A stretch of DNA of 64,000 nt, from contig BLZA01000011.1 of the NCBI GenBank assembly GCA_013423385.1, positions 681,174 to 745,173 of the forward strand, read 5' to 3'. Positions 22,758 through 33,943 of the stretch are shown one piece after another. Within the stretch, counting starts at the first letter, position 1, and every line of letters begins with the position of its first letter. This stretch comes from Naganishia liquefaciens. Taxonomy: Eukaryota > Basidiomycota > Tremellomycetes > Filobasidiales > Filobasidiaceae. The notes beneath the pieces are model-generated. The model was not told the DNA's origin and did no database searches. It worked only from the letters and a program-made list of their open reading frames with translations. The position numbers and the translations under genes were made by a program.

Positions 22758-25742
22758 ATGCCCAAAAAATCAGCCGCGGTAGATCTCACTACACCAGAGT
22801 CCATCGCTCTGCTTGAAAGATACGGCAAGATTGGCCTGAATGCATCCCGTTCAAAGGACGTTGCACAGTCTGCCAAGCAATCAACCGCATTTCAAAGATT
22901 GGTGCAGGAGAATGACCTCGACAACGCTGGATTAGACGAGAAGCAAGCTGGATTGTGCGTTGATTTGACCAAGGAAGCGGGATACGAAAATGCCGCGGGA
23001 AAGGAAAAGCTGTCTGAGCCGGAGGTGCGGTATATCGTAACTGCCATCAAGGATGGCAGACTCAGGTCGACAGACCAGGTGAAGGGTGCGTACTACAAAG
23101 TATGCCGTAAGAGCGTTGAGTCTGACTTGTGAAACAACCAGCTGCCGTGCAGTACATGGAATCAACGAAAGCATCCAGGACCGCTACCGAAAACGATGTC
23201 GGAGTTAACGCTCAGGAATTTGACAAGAGTTGCGGTGTTGGTGAGTCAGGCTGCTCCACATCTATTGCCTATCACTGACAATCTCATACAAGGGGTCTCT
23301 TTCACGGCCGACTCTTTGATGTCCACCCTCGAATCATACATGCAGTCGCTGTCCGTCTCCTCCGAAGCCCCTACGGATTGGTCAGGCTTGCAGGGCTTCC
23401 GAGCCAACATGAAGAACGGAGTTCCTGACCTTCGTTGGGCGAATGGCAAGGATTTGGCCGTCGCCGTTGAAGGATTGTTCGGGAAGATGTTTGGCCCCAA
23501 GACCGCTGGTGCTGGAGGCAACACTGCCGCAAAGGAGAAGGCGGCCAAGAAGGCTGATGCGCCGAAGAGCGCTGGTGGAGCAAAGTCAGGAGCGGAAGTT
23601 CCCGTCTCAGCAACACTCACAACCGATCCGACAGCGACTCCCAACCCGACGTCGCTCTTCTCCGAGGGTTTCCTTTCAAAGCTCCACAAGCCGGGAGAGA
23701 ACCCCCAGATCAAGCCCGAGCTGAAGGAAAAGCATTTGGCTTGGACAAAAGGCCGCGTCTTTACCCGATTCCCTCCGGAACCTAACGGATACCTTCATAT
23801 CGGCCATGCCAAAGCCATCACGATCGACTTTGGCTACGCCAAATACCATAACGGATGTTGTTATCTTCGGTGAGTATAATGCAGGAAGAGTCGAGCTGGA
23901 TCTGATCTGCGTGCAGATTCGATGATACTAATCCGACTGCGGAAGAGGGTGTCTACTTTGACTCGATCTTGGAGATGGTCCGATGGCTCGGGTTCGAACC
24001 CTGGAAAATTACCTATTCGAGCGACAACTTCCAGAAGCTGTACGACTTTGCCATGGAGTTGACGAAGCGGGGCAAGGCTTTCGTGTGTCATTGTGATCAG
24101 GAAACCATGGCTGCTGCCAAAGGCTCCGGGAAGGGAAACCCTCAGCCGTGTCCTCATCGGGACCGCCCGGTCGAAGAGAACATTCGAGAATTCCAGGCGA
24201 TGAAGGACGGCAAGTACCCCGAGAAGGGCGCATGTTTGCGGATGAAAATCGACCTATCGAGCGGAAACCCGTACATGTGGGATCCCGTTTGTTACCGAGT
24301 CAAGGATGCGCCGCATCACCGAACCGGAACGACATGGAGTAAGTTGGGGTGTCATTGCTTGTTCGTTCTCTACTGAAATAGTAATGCAGAGATCTACCCC
24401 GCCTACGACTTTGCTCATCCCCTTTGTGACTCGCTCGAAAACATCACGTGAGTCGCCTGGCTCATCCTGGCTACTTGTTCACTAAGCCTTGTGCCCCAGA
24501 CACTCCCTTTGCACGCTGGAATTCATCGACGCCAGAAGCTCCTACGAGTGGCTGTGCGATGCGCTCGAGGTATACAAACCCCGACAATACGAGACTGCAC
24601 GTCTCTCACTCCAGGGTACATTCTTGTCAAAGCGAAAGATCAGGACTCTGGTCGAAAAGGGTTATGTTCAAGGCTGGGATGATCCTCGATTGTTCACCTT
24701 GATCGCTCTTCGTCGACGTGGTATCCCGCCAGCTGCCATGCTTCGTTTCGTAGAGGAACTCGGTGTCTCGCTGTCAAACTCCGAAATCAAGCTTGTGCGA
24801 TTTGAACACGCTATTCGACAGACCCTGGAACTATCGGCTGCTCGTGTGTTCCTTGTCCTCGAGCCGCTTAGGCTGACTATCACGAACGTACCGGACGACT
24901 ACTCGAATGAGCTCGAGAAGCCGATTCATCCGAAGGTACCAGGGATGGGCACAGTAAAGTGCACCTTAACCAAGAGTGTCTACGTCGAGAGGGATGACTT
25001 CCGAGCGGAGCCGCCTGCAGATTTCAATCGTCTTGCTCCTGGAAAGTCTGTCATCCTCATCGGCTCTCCATACCCAATCACGTGTACCGACTTCAAGACG
25101 GACCCGTCCGGCAACGTCACAGAGATCATTTGTGCATTGGAGGATGGTTCAGGTCCCAGTGGTGACAAGAAGTTCAAGGGAAAGGACGCATCCGCCATCC
25201 ACTGGGTGTCAGCTGACAAGAAACAGCACGTCGAAGTCGATGAAGTCCGGTTCTTCGAGCCGTTGTTCCAGAGTGACGACCCCAGCAAGGTTGAAAACTT
25301 TGAGACGGACATTAATCCGGATTCACTCAAGGTCTTCAAAGGCGCATTGCTCGAGCCGGCGTTTTATCCGGTGGCCAAGAAACTTATCAAGGACGCCAAA
25401 GCAGAAGCCGTCAAGCGAACAAAGGCAGCGGCGTCATTCGCGCAAGATCGAGTCGAAGCCGACGCTTCGCCTGCAGTGCAACAGGGCGCATCGCCCGCGG
25501 AGACAGCCACCCATGTTCCTCACGACGGTGACACGCCTGTTGCTACTGCAGATCAATTGGTCGGCATGGAGTGCATTCGTTTCCAGGCTATGCGGTTGGC
25601 CTACTTCGCCGCGGACAAGGAATCTGTTATCGGTTGCTTGGAGGAGGACGACAGCAATGAGGCAGGACCTCGGCCAGGAGACAGGATCGTCTTGAACAAA
25701 ATTGTATCCTTGAAGGAGGAGAAGGGAAAGAAACTCGCTTGA
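22758..25742 (+). CDS. GLN4: Glutaminyl-tRNA synthetase, cytosolic
   Basis: Class I aminoacyl-tRNA synthetase that charges tRNA-Gln with glutamine. Exons 22758-23085, 23142-23240, 23293-23869, 23917-24338, 24390-24447 and 24500-25742 give 908 residues. The N-terminal 220 residues are the eukaryotic tRNA-binding extension, with an Ala/Lys-rich linker. The catalytic core shows [16 protein letters not shown] (HIGH motif) and a [14 protein letters not shown] stretch (KMSKS equivalent). A two-barrel anticodon-binding domain follows, seen as [15 protein letters not shown] and [18 protein letters not shown] tRNA-type B-box string at about 23992 lies inside this coding sequence and is not an RNA gene. 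All splice junctions keep the frame. Confidence 0.96.
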
Positions 25743-25825
25743 TCCTTCTGATTATACATACGACATTTGTACATCCTATGTAGTCGACATTTGATCATAA
25801 AGAGATTTCGCATGGCATTCTCCGG

Positions 25826-27577
25826 CTAAGCAGCTAGAACCAACATTGTCTCCCACCTGTATACAAGGCTCCTTTCCAGACCTGCGGAAGCCAGATCATC
25901 TACTGACATGAAAGTTTTAGCGCTTGGTATTTTCCGGGTAGCAGACATACACGGAAACTTACCAGCGGTCATTTCATGCCGAAGCAGTACCTCTTTAAAT
26001 AATCGCCGCAAGCCAATGGCTACGTCAGTTCGGTCGATGAAGTCGATAATTTCCATTTTGGGCCCGGGCGAACTCATCCAAAGCGCTGTTTGATATTCGA
26101 CGTATCGGTCCCAAAGACCGACAATCAAGATGAGCAGGTCGTGTATGAGAGAACTCTCCCGCGTTACTGCTGCGCAGTTCAAGGCCGCATCCAATAGCTC
26201 GAGGTACGTGTTCTCGACGTCGGTCATGCTGATGACCTTGTCGCTGCGCGCGGACGCCTCCGGGGGTGTACCGCCAGAATTTGGCGATCCTCTATCAGAG
26301 TCCTGCTCTGCACGCCCGCATTGATCCCTGCGAAGCAACTTGCCACTTTTGACCCTCTCTTGTCGACCGTAAAGGGCTACCGACAGAGAGGCTTCGATCA
26401 GGCAGGCGTTGAAAGCGGCCCATACTCCAGTATTTTCCATTTTTCCTTCGAATGTGCTATTCGCGGCGAAAACTTGAGCGTCGTTGGGGGACGCCTTGGT
26501 CTCAGAATCTGTATCATCGTTGGCGCGAAGGCTGCAGAGTCCCTTCCGCAGACTCTCTATCACCTCCATCATCATCCGCGCTGTTCCCGAAACACGATCT
26601 GCCTGCCGGGACACATCCAGCATACCCCGTTCGATCTGCCCGATCATCTTGTGAAGCAGCGTAGAGAAGGGACAGATGCTCTCTTCCTCGTGCTCGATCG
26701 TTCCTTGGCCGGACTGATCTTCGTTGTCAGGTGGCGTTGGCAGACGAAGCACGGAATCAACCGCATAACGCTTTTCCACGGCAGACTCGACGATCTCGTT
26801 GTCAGATTCAGAGTCAGTATCGGTATCGGTGTCTTCCTCGAGCTCCCTCAACCTCGTTTTTCCGAAGCCGCACAGAAGAGTGTAAAGTCTTCGTTCGCTG
26901 TCGTTTGTCAGAGTAATCGCCCGTAGCACGTCTGGTGTGATTTCCTGTTGGCAGTGAAGGATCCGGTTTCGAATTATCCCGCTCCGAGCTAATTTGAGTT
27001 TGGAACAGAGCTGATGGGCAGAGACTAGTAGAACCTGTTCGATTGCAAAGTCCTCCTCGAGTTGATCCTTGAAGGGCGATCTCCCGCTCAACTGGCTGTC
27101 CGATTCTACTTGAAGCGAAGTGTGGAGCAAGACCTTGACGAGGGTGGCAAAATACTCCGACGCGAGCTTGGCGGAAAGGGCACTCTCAAATTCTGCCATA
27201 TGCTGGGCTGAGGATGAGCTGACGGAAGCGGTTATCTGGATCCTTCGTAACATTTGATGGAGTATACTGGTACGGCGAGCGGTCTGTTCCAGCCACTCCC
27301 ACACGTCTTTCTGGGATTTGAGGTCCATTGGTCCGTGAGACAAATCCTCGTACACTAGCTCTTCGGCTGCTTGCTGCAGTCTGGTAGGCCTATTCCACCA
27401 GCTTTCGAGTTTCTTGTAGAATCGGCCGGCTGTTTATACGCCGGTGGAGTCAGCTTGGGGGCATGTCTAGCTGCGGATGTGTCGAAGTTGCTCACTTTGC
27501 CGTTCGTACACCACTTGAGGCAATAACAAAAGCTCTTCTGCAACTTTGGCGTAGCTCTCTTCTTTCACCGAATACAT
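25826..27577 (-). CDS. Unrecognised conserved-looking protein with acidic Asp/Thr stretch
   Basis: I do not recognise this family. Start ATG at 27577 (MYSVKEESYAKVAEELLLLP). A short intron after YERQ leads to a long exon from about 27430 to 25963, then a probable 60-nt intron (25903-25962, GT..AG, multiple of three, no stop) and a final exon to 25826. The predicted protein has about 560 residues. It looks soluble and helix-rich, with Leu/Glu/Arg heptad-like stretches (WEWLEQTARRTSILHQML, LLHKMIGQIERGML). A central acidic run, DTDTDTDSESDNE, is probably disordered. No signal peptide, membrane segment or catalytic motif is visible. It ends ETMLVLAA. The neighbours (GLN4, alcohol dehydrogenase) do not suggest a function. 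Confidence 0.75.
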
Positions 27578-28825
27578 TGTTAGCGTAAATGGTGGGCCAA
27601 CGACGTGCGGTGTGACGGGTCGTCGACTACTATGCTGTCAGACTCAAGTCCGATAGGCTCCTATACAGAGACGGCCAATTCCCGAGTGAGGGTATTGTGC
27701 CGAACGGGCTTCAGCCTCTCGGTTCAAGAGATAGATGATATATATTAAGCTCTCTCGACCCATCTCTGCTACACTGTACTGCGTCAGTGTCGCACAATAC
27801 TCAGTTTGCGACCATCAATTTCGCATCAGTTGACAGCTCCTTTCGACTTTCCCTTGATCATCGATGGGCAAAACTTCTATTGTTCTTTCTTCCGCAGGAG
27901 TATCAGTTCTGAGACAATAGGTCATCACAAGAACTCGCTTTTCTGACCTTCTAATACCGACTTCCACGTGTCTGCCATCCTCCATGCCCTGGAACGCGCA
28001 TACACAGGAAGACTCGATCGCGTCGAGGGTTGGTCAGACCAAGGTGGTTTAGCTGTTTGAGATGACTCTTACTCCTTGCACCCTTTTGACAGAGCTCGAG
28101 ACTCCCGAGCGAAAACACGTCCTCCTTATGCCTGCTAACGAGTTGCATTCCCTTCCCGCTCAAAAGCGCAACTGTGATGCTAGGAGGATGCATATCATCA
28201 AAGTGCTCAGCTCGCCGCTGTCACAGACTGCCGAGGCGAAGACTTCGGCTGTCAAAGGGGCACATGGAACTTGAGACGTGTCGCCTGTTATGGATCTACG
28301 GCCTTCTACGTGCTAGGCTTTCCCGCCCGCCAAAAGAGGCGACGAGCAGTAAGGGGGCGCGCGAGGAGAGCCATACAGGTTGTTTCCGGCTCTCGGGGAA
28401 CAGCAAAAAGATCTCTCTCGCCGAGAATAGAATTTTACATTTATGATCAGTTGAATTTTACATTTATGATCAGTTTGTTTGGGATCTTCGGCGACAGCCG
28501 AGGTCACTCCGAGGCACACACCTTTCCGGGCCCCACACATCCGGTCGGGTCTCAGTGGACGAACATCGATCCATTCGGAGCGACTTGGGCTGAACGTTGC
28601 ACAAAAGACTTCGATCCATTCCTTGCCTGTCCGACTTTAAATTTGTCATTCATCGCAAGTGGTGCACAGGCGGCGGACTTTCCCAGAGACTCGTTTCATT
28701 GGCCATACGACGATTCCCCCCCGTATGTCAGCCTTAAGCTGCGAGCGTGAGCATATCACTCATAAGAACTTGCTTACAGTCTTGCCCGAAACAACCAGCT
28801 TTCCTCACGTTCTTCTCTCACCAGA
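27578..28825. other. Intergenic region between divergent genes
   Basis: 1.25-kb spacer holding the promoters of the unrecognised gene and of the alcohol dehydrogenase. A 23-bp direct tandem duplication lies at 28430-28475. Small open frames look random. No TATA box is obvious near either start. Confidence 0.4.
28430..28475. repeat. Tandem duplication, 2 x 23 bp
   Basis: Unit gaattttacatttatgatca plus gtt is repeated twice without mismatch (28430-28452 and 28453-28475). It lies about 350 bp before the dehydrogenase start. The perfect match suggests a recent slippage or duplication event. Confidence 0.85.
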
Positions 28826-30402
28826 ATGAAGACCCAGGCCGTCATCTTGCTATCTCGCGAAGCGGACTTTGAGATAAGGGAGATAGACATTGAGGAGCCT
28901 CAACCAAATGAGGTGGGTTGAGTCGTCGTTCGCAGACATCTGGTTGACGCCGTGACCTGTCTCAGGTTCTCGTAGAGATGGTAGCTTGTGGGTGAGTCAG
29001 TCAGTTGTGTATAACAAGGAACCGGTCGTTGACCTAGTTGCCCAACTGTGCAGCCTATGTCACACAGACCTCCTCGTGAAGGGACCATGTAAGTCTACTG
29101 TTCGCTGGCCTAGTCAGACTTGACGGATCTAGACACGCTCTAGTCCTCCCAGGACGATATCCCTCCACCATTGGCCACGAAGGCGCCGGCGTTGTCAAGA
29201 AGGGTTGGTTCCTACCTCTTCACTTGCAGCGCACCCTCTGACCCCTCTATGCATAGTCGGAGCTGATGTTACAAGAGTCAAAGAGGGCGATTCGGTCATC
29301 CTCTCCTTTGCCTCGTGCCAACAGTGCGGTCCGTGCAATATCAGCAGGCCAGCAGCTTGTCCAGACTGGGTCAACAAGAACTTCCTCCGCGAGCGCAACT
29401 CGACTATCGGGCATGCCCCAGCGTACAAGCTGGCTTCACAAGAAAACAATGCTGCAGAGACAGAGGTTTATGGCGCTTTCTTCGGTCAAAGTAGCATGGC
29501 GCGAATGTCGCTGGTGTCCGAGAGCTCTGTGAGTCAAAATGGACTGATGAGCACTCTGCCTCTGAAGCCGATCCAGTGTGTCAAAGTGCCCAAAGACCTC
29601 GATCTCAGACTGTATGCGCCCTTAGGATGCGGTATGCAGACAGGGCAAGTACTGGTTCTATTCCGCCTTCCAGCCGTAATCATTCGCTTGGTTACAGATC
29701 CGGCGCCATCTTCAACACCCTCAAGCCGTCTCAAGATAGCACCCTGGCCGTCTTTGGTTGCGGTGCCGTAGGCATGGCGGCCATCCTCGCCGCCAAACAC
29801 CTCGGAGTCCAGACCATCATCGCAGTGGACCTTGTCCAGTCTCGACTCGACCTCGCCAGAGAATTTGGAGCCACTCATGCGGTCATGGGAAGCGATCAAG
29901 ACGTTCTCGATCAGATCCGATCGCACACAAAGTGGAAGCTGGGTGTCACGCATGCGGTCGAGGCGACAGGGGTCCTGCCCGTCTTGAAAACTGCATTCGA
30001 CAGTCTTGCGAGCTTCGGTCACCTGGCCAGCATCGGGAACCCTGGTGTTGGCATTACGCCCCCCTTCGAGATCAACGATGTCGTCAACGGCGGCAAGACC
30101 TGGTCGGGGATCATCATGGGCGGTGGTGACCCGCGGCAGGTGAGCATCCGAAATCCACGACTTGCGCGGTTACGCCCTTGCTGATCATTTGGGGCTTTCA
30201 GGCCTTGCCTTTTCTGATCGAACTTCATCGGGAAGGCAGGTTCCCGCTCGAAAAGATGAGCCGATACTATGCCTTTGATGATTTTGACAAAGCAATGCAC
30301 GATATGTGAGTCAGAGTATCGTACATTCAGCCAGAGTGCTGAGCAATATTTTGACACAGGCACGATGGAACAACGATCAAGCCGATCATCGTTTTCAAGT
30401 AA
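28826..30402 (+). CDS. Zinc-dependent (aryl-)alcohol dehydrogenase, MDR family
   Basis: Medium-chain NAD(P)-dependent alcohol dehydrogenase, closest in pattern to the aryl/benzyl alcohol dehydrogenase branch. Nine exons: 28826-28912, 28966-28991 (26 nt), 29054-29088 (35 nt), 29144-29203, 29257-29528, 29577-29644, 29698-30139, 30202-30305 and 30360-30402, giving 378 residues. Catalytic zinc ligands are in ACGLCHTD, TIGHEGAG and GCGMQTG. Structural zinc cysteines are in CQQCGPCNISRPAAC. The coenzyme fold shows AVFGCGAVGMAAILAAKHLG. Intron 6 (29645-29697) starts with GCAAGT, a GC-AG intron. Intron 4 has an unusual GTTGGT donor. No signal peptide, so probably cytosolic. The alcohol substrate is unknown. 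Confidence 0.88.
29645..29697 (+). other. GC-AG intron in alcohol dehydrogenase
   Basis: The donor is GCAAGT after ACA GG and the acceptor is TTACAG. Removing it restores GCGMQTGSGAIFNTLKP, a conserved MDR stretch. No GT donor nearby gives this frame. Confidence 0.8.
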
Positions 30403-30669
30403 AAAGTCGACGTCGCTATGGGTTGTACAAACCGCCGGTCGAGTTAAGCTTGACCGAATGTGGCAAATTGATATAGCACGCCAACTGGCTTGGCATGGTC
30501 TCGAGCGCTACCGGCTAGACTCTGTGTTGTGGTTAGTACTCTTGCTCCTATGTCTTGCCTTTATCAGCCTGCACACTGGGTCACCATCTATCATGTTATA
30601 TTCTGCATATTCGTTACTGCGTTACGTCATTACTGCACGACTGTGTGCTTTTTGTTTCGTCTCGTCTGC

Positions 30670-33600
30670 TTAGACAGAGTCGCATTTGAAAGTCCGCTTG
30701 ACCGTCTTGGCCACCCTGCCAACACCAAAAGCGACACCGAGCAAGAGTGCCGCATCCACTACGAGCAGCGTTACGCCGGACAACATGAAGCGCGGCGCGA
30801 ATACCTTCCAGACCATGAGATGCCGCCGGAGATGCGCTGAGAACAGGGCCGAGGCGAATGTGCACGTACTAAAGTAGAGCATGAATCCCAGTGCGGCTTG
30901 TAAGCTGTCGGCGACGATGGGTACCTTGCCGGAAGGACGTGGAGAGACGTTCCACATCGCGAGCAGCGGCACGGCGAGCGCGACGACCGCAAACGGTCCA
31001 AATGTATTGATGGCGACAAGTAACGGCGAGATGGGGTAGACGACGGTAGAGACGCCGATAAAGGCCGTTTTCCATTGAATGGAGGAGAGCACGGCCTGGT
31101 GACCTGTGGCAAAGAACAAGAGGTGCGCGAGCACAGCGAGAAAGGCGACTTCGCCGAATGTGGGCTGCTGCGTGGGCAGGTTGTCGATATCGAATGCTCC
31201 GGGCCCGGCGGGGACAAACGCTGCGAGCATGGACGTCGCGTCGCGCTGGGCGTCAACTTGTTCGAGGTGACAGAGGATACCGACGAGTCCCGCCGCGAGC
31301 GCCAGCTGAGCCGTGGGCTGGGACACGAAGAAGAGCACGGCAAAGGGAATGGTAAGGAAGAGGAGGTACGAAGAGCCGTACGAGTTGGCAAAGCCGTACA
31401 CGATCACGCGTGTCTCTGCCGCAGGTTTCGCCGCCGCGCCGGGCGCCATCATCTCAGCTTGATCGTCCGCAACGGCTTCCCGCTTGACCTGAATGTTCAA
31501 CGGCAGTTGCGCCCAGATGTACAGCGCTCCGCCGCTGAGTGCGCCGAGCGTGAGACGCGCGAGCCAGAGCTTGACGAGCTTGATGAGCGGTTTACGCGCC
31601 GGCTGGATCCCGCGCCAAGTTTCCGCCCATTCGAGGTTCCAGTACGCTGCACCGGCGGTCAAGACGGCACGGAGACCCTTCATTAGGAAAAAGGGCGCCG
31701 GACCGGCGTTGGCCCTTGATGGCGCGAGGAAGGCGTGAATGAGAAGCGAGGGCAGGTACCACGCGACGGGAAGCGTCATGGCGAGCACCGTCGTCGGCGC
31801 GACGGGCGTAGTCGCATGGGCGTAGAACGTCACCCGGCAGTACGGCTGCTGTTCTTCCCGGCATACGGTCGAGCTGCCGATCAGCCGCACGAGCACGGCG
31901 AGCGCGACGGAGAATCCGAGAATCTTGAGCCGAAGACGCGGCATGGGCGCCGCCAGGGCTTTGCAGATGGGCACGAGCGCGAGCGTTGCGCCGAAAAAGA
32001 GCACGACGCGGTCCTCGAAAATGATAAACGAGTTGCCGGCAAACGAGACGGCGTGCAAGATGAGCACGACGGGTCCGAGCCAGACAAACGACATGGCGCC
32101 CGTCATCGATGTCGCGTGACTCATATCCCGCCATACGGACCGAACGGTCGCGCGCGCGAGCGTCATTACGACGCCTACCTGACTTGCGACGGCAAACCCT
32201 GCCACAGCCCATGCGATCGCCTGCGCCGGCTCACGCGTATAAACACCCCTGATAGTGCCCACGATGCTGCCCGCCAGGCCGCCGACATAGCACGCGACGT
32301 GTAGAATCTCTCTTACGAGCGGAGCCCACCCTGCGCGCGTGCTGCGGATCGTCGTGTAAAGGCTCCATGTCGTGGGGATCGTGAGGAAGAGGATGAGCGC
32401 GCCGAGGGTGATGCGCGGAAGGGAGAAGCGCGCCCAGAGGGTGCGTAGATGGCCGAGCGTCGTCGCAAGGAACGCGCGCATGGTTTCCGGATCCGAGTCA
32501 ACGATGGCGTCGTAAGCCTTGTGAAGCGCACGTCGGTCCATGACGCCGTCATAATGATCAATGTAGCGTTTCACCTGAGCGGCGTTGGCTTCCAGCGCGC
32601 GCGGAAGGTCGTCGACGGAAAAGAGAGCGGAAATGACGGTGCCGAGGTTGTTGAACGGGATGGGCATGCCGAGGAGGAGCGACAGCGTCGGAACGAGGTC
32701 GATCTGGTTAATCTTGGCGGGCCTTTCCGTGGGCAGCGTCGTGAGAGAGTCCGAGGCGTACATCCACACGCCCGCCGACGTCTCGAGCGGGCCGTCGCCG
32801 CCGTGATCGCCGCGCTGGTCCATTCCATGGTCGCCGAGCACGACGAGCAACGTGCGTTCGGGCAACTGTTCCACAACGCGCGCAAGGACGTCGTTCATCT
32901 GGGCGAGCTTGAGCGTCATGGTTTCCGAGCTCGGGCCGACGCGGTGCCCGACGTGGTCGACGCCGAGAAAGTGGCCAATGAGGACGTCCCATTGCGAGGT
33001 ATTGCTTGGGTGGAGGTACGGGAAGAGGTGATCGATGACGCCTTGGTCGACCGTGTGCAAGTCCTCAACATTGAACGAGTCGTACGGATGCTCCAATCCG
33101 GGCGCGAATTGCTCGGGAAAGAGCAACGTCCACGTGTCGTCGCCCATAAATCCTACACGCTTGCCGGCGCGCATGAGCTGATGCACGAGAGAATCCTCGG
33201 TGACGGCCGTACTGGCGAAATTGGCGCCTGCATCGATAAAGGTCGGGAGGGAACCCGTGGTGAAGCCCTTGATGCGCTGCATCGTCGTCGTCGGTGGATC
33301 ACTGTATGCATCAAAGAGAACCGAGCGCTCTGGGTGAGCGGCGGTCAACTGCGCGGGCAGGCCGAGGACGTCATGGTAGAATGGCGAGGCGTCCCCCTCG
33401 GTCGGGCCCACGAGAAAGTCGGTCCGAAGGGCATCAATCACCAGGACGACCGCCTTGTCGAAGCGCGCGAGCTCGGGTCGGGCATCCTCGGGCGATGCGG
33501 CGTGGTCGAGCGCTGTGCGGGTGAGAAGGAAGCCGCGCGTAAAGTGGTAGAGCCCTGCGGTGTGAAGGGCGGCGAGGTAGGCGAGGACGGCGCACGCGAG

Positions 33601-33734
33601 GCCGAGCGGGGAGAGGCGGGCGAGCTGCAAGGCGCGGCGTGTGGGAAGGGGCAGGGTCAGCGGCAGCGACAGCAGCAGCGCAGCAGCAGCAGCAGAGGAC
33701 GGCGTCTACTTACGGCACGCTGGATGAGCGTCAT
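30670..33734 (-). CDS. GPI13: GPI ethanolamine phosphate transferase 3 (PIG-O)
   Basis: ER membrane enzyme that transfers ethanolamine phosphate from phosphatidylethanolamine to the third mannose of the GPI precursor, the link later joined to protein. Two exons: 33734-33714 (21 nt, MTLIQRA) and 33624-30670, giving 991 residues. The alkaline-phosphatase-fold domain shows VVLVIDALRTDF, TTTMQRIKGFTTGSLPTF (nucleophile Thr) and LVVLGDHGMDQRGDHGG (metal ligands). About a dozen membrane segments follow from about residue 400. The 89-nt intron is unusually rich in CTG triplets. The gene is very GC-rich with one intron, unlike its intron-dense neighbours. It is divergent from the CLPTM1-family gene with about 209 bp between. 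Confidence 0.95.
33625..33713 (-). repeat. CTG-rich intron 1 of GPI13
   Basis: GTAAG donor and TTGCAG acceptor bound an intron holding several runs of CTG/CGCTG triplets (CAG on the plus strand, 33661-33697). The triplets serve as an extended polypyrimidine-like tract. Trinucleotide runs of this type can vary in length between strains. Confidence 0.7.
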
Positions 33735-33943
33735 CTTGGCTGCAAAGGAAGGCCAAAGGACCCGATCAGGAGCGACGAGCCTCTGGCGCGTTTCATGTTT
33801 CTAGCTTAGCGTCGACCGCACCTGGGTTTTGCATCCGCGAAGCGATCGACGCCCGAACTCGGCCCGCCCGCCCGCTCGCTCATATCGTTGCCCCCCACGC
33901 GCCGTCCTGTAACGCACCTCCTATCCGGGCGATCCACGCAGCC

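Noticed and set aside
23985-24010. tRNA-like B box (gggttcgaaccctgg)
   Set aside because: It lies within GLN4 exon 4 and encodes RWLGFEPW of the synthetase. No A box or acceptor stem fits.
32449-33804. A 451-codon open frame on the plus strand opposite GPI13
   Set aside because: It mirrors GC-rich codon use of GPI13, is Arg/Glu/Val-rich with no domain, and overlaps the GPI13 catalytic domain entirely. It is a shadow frame.
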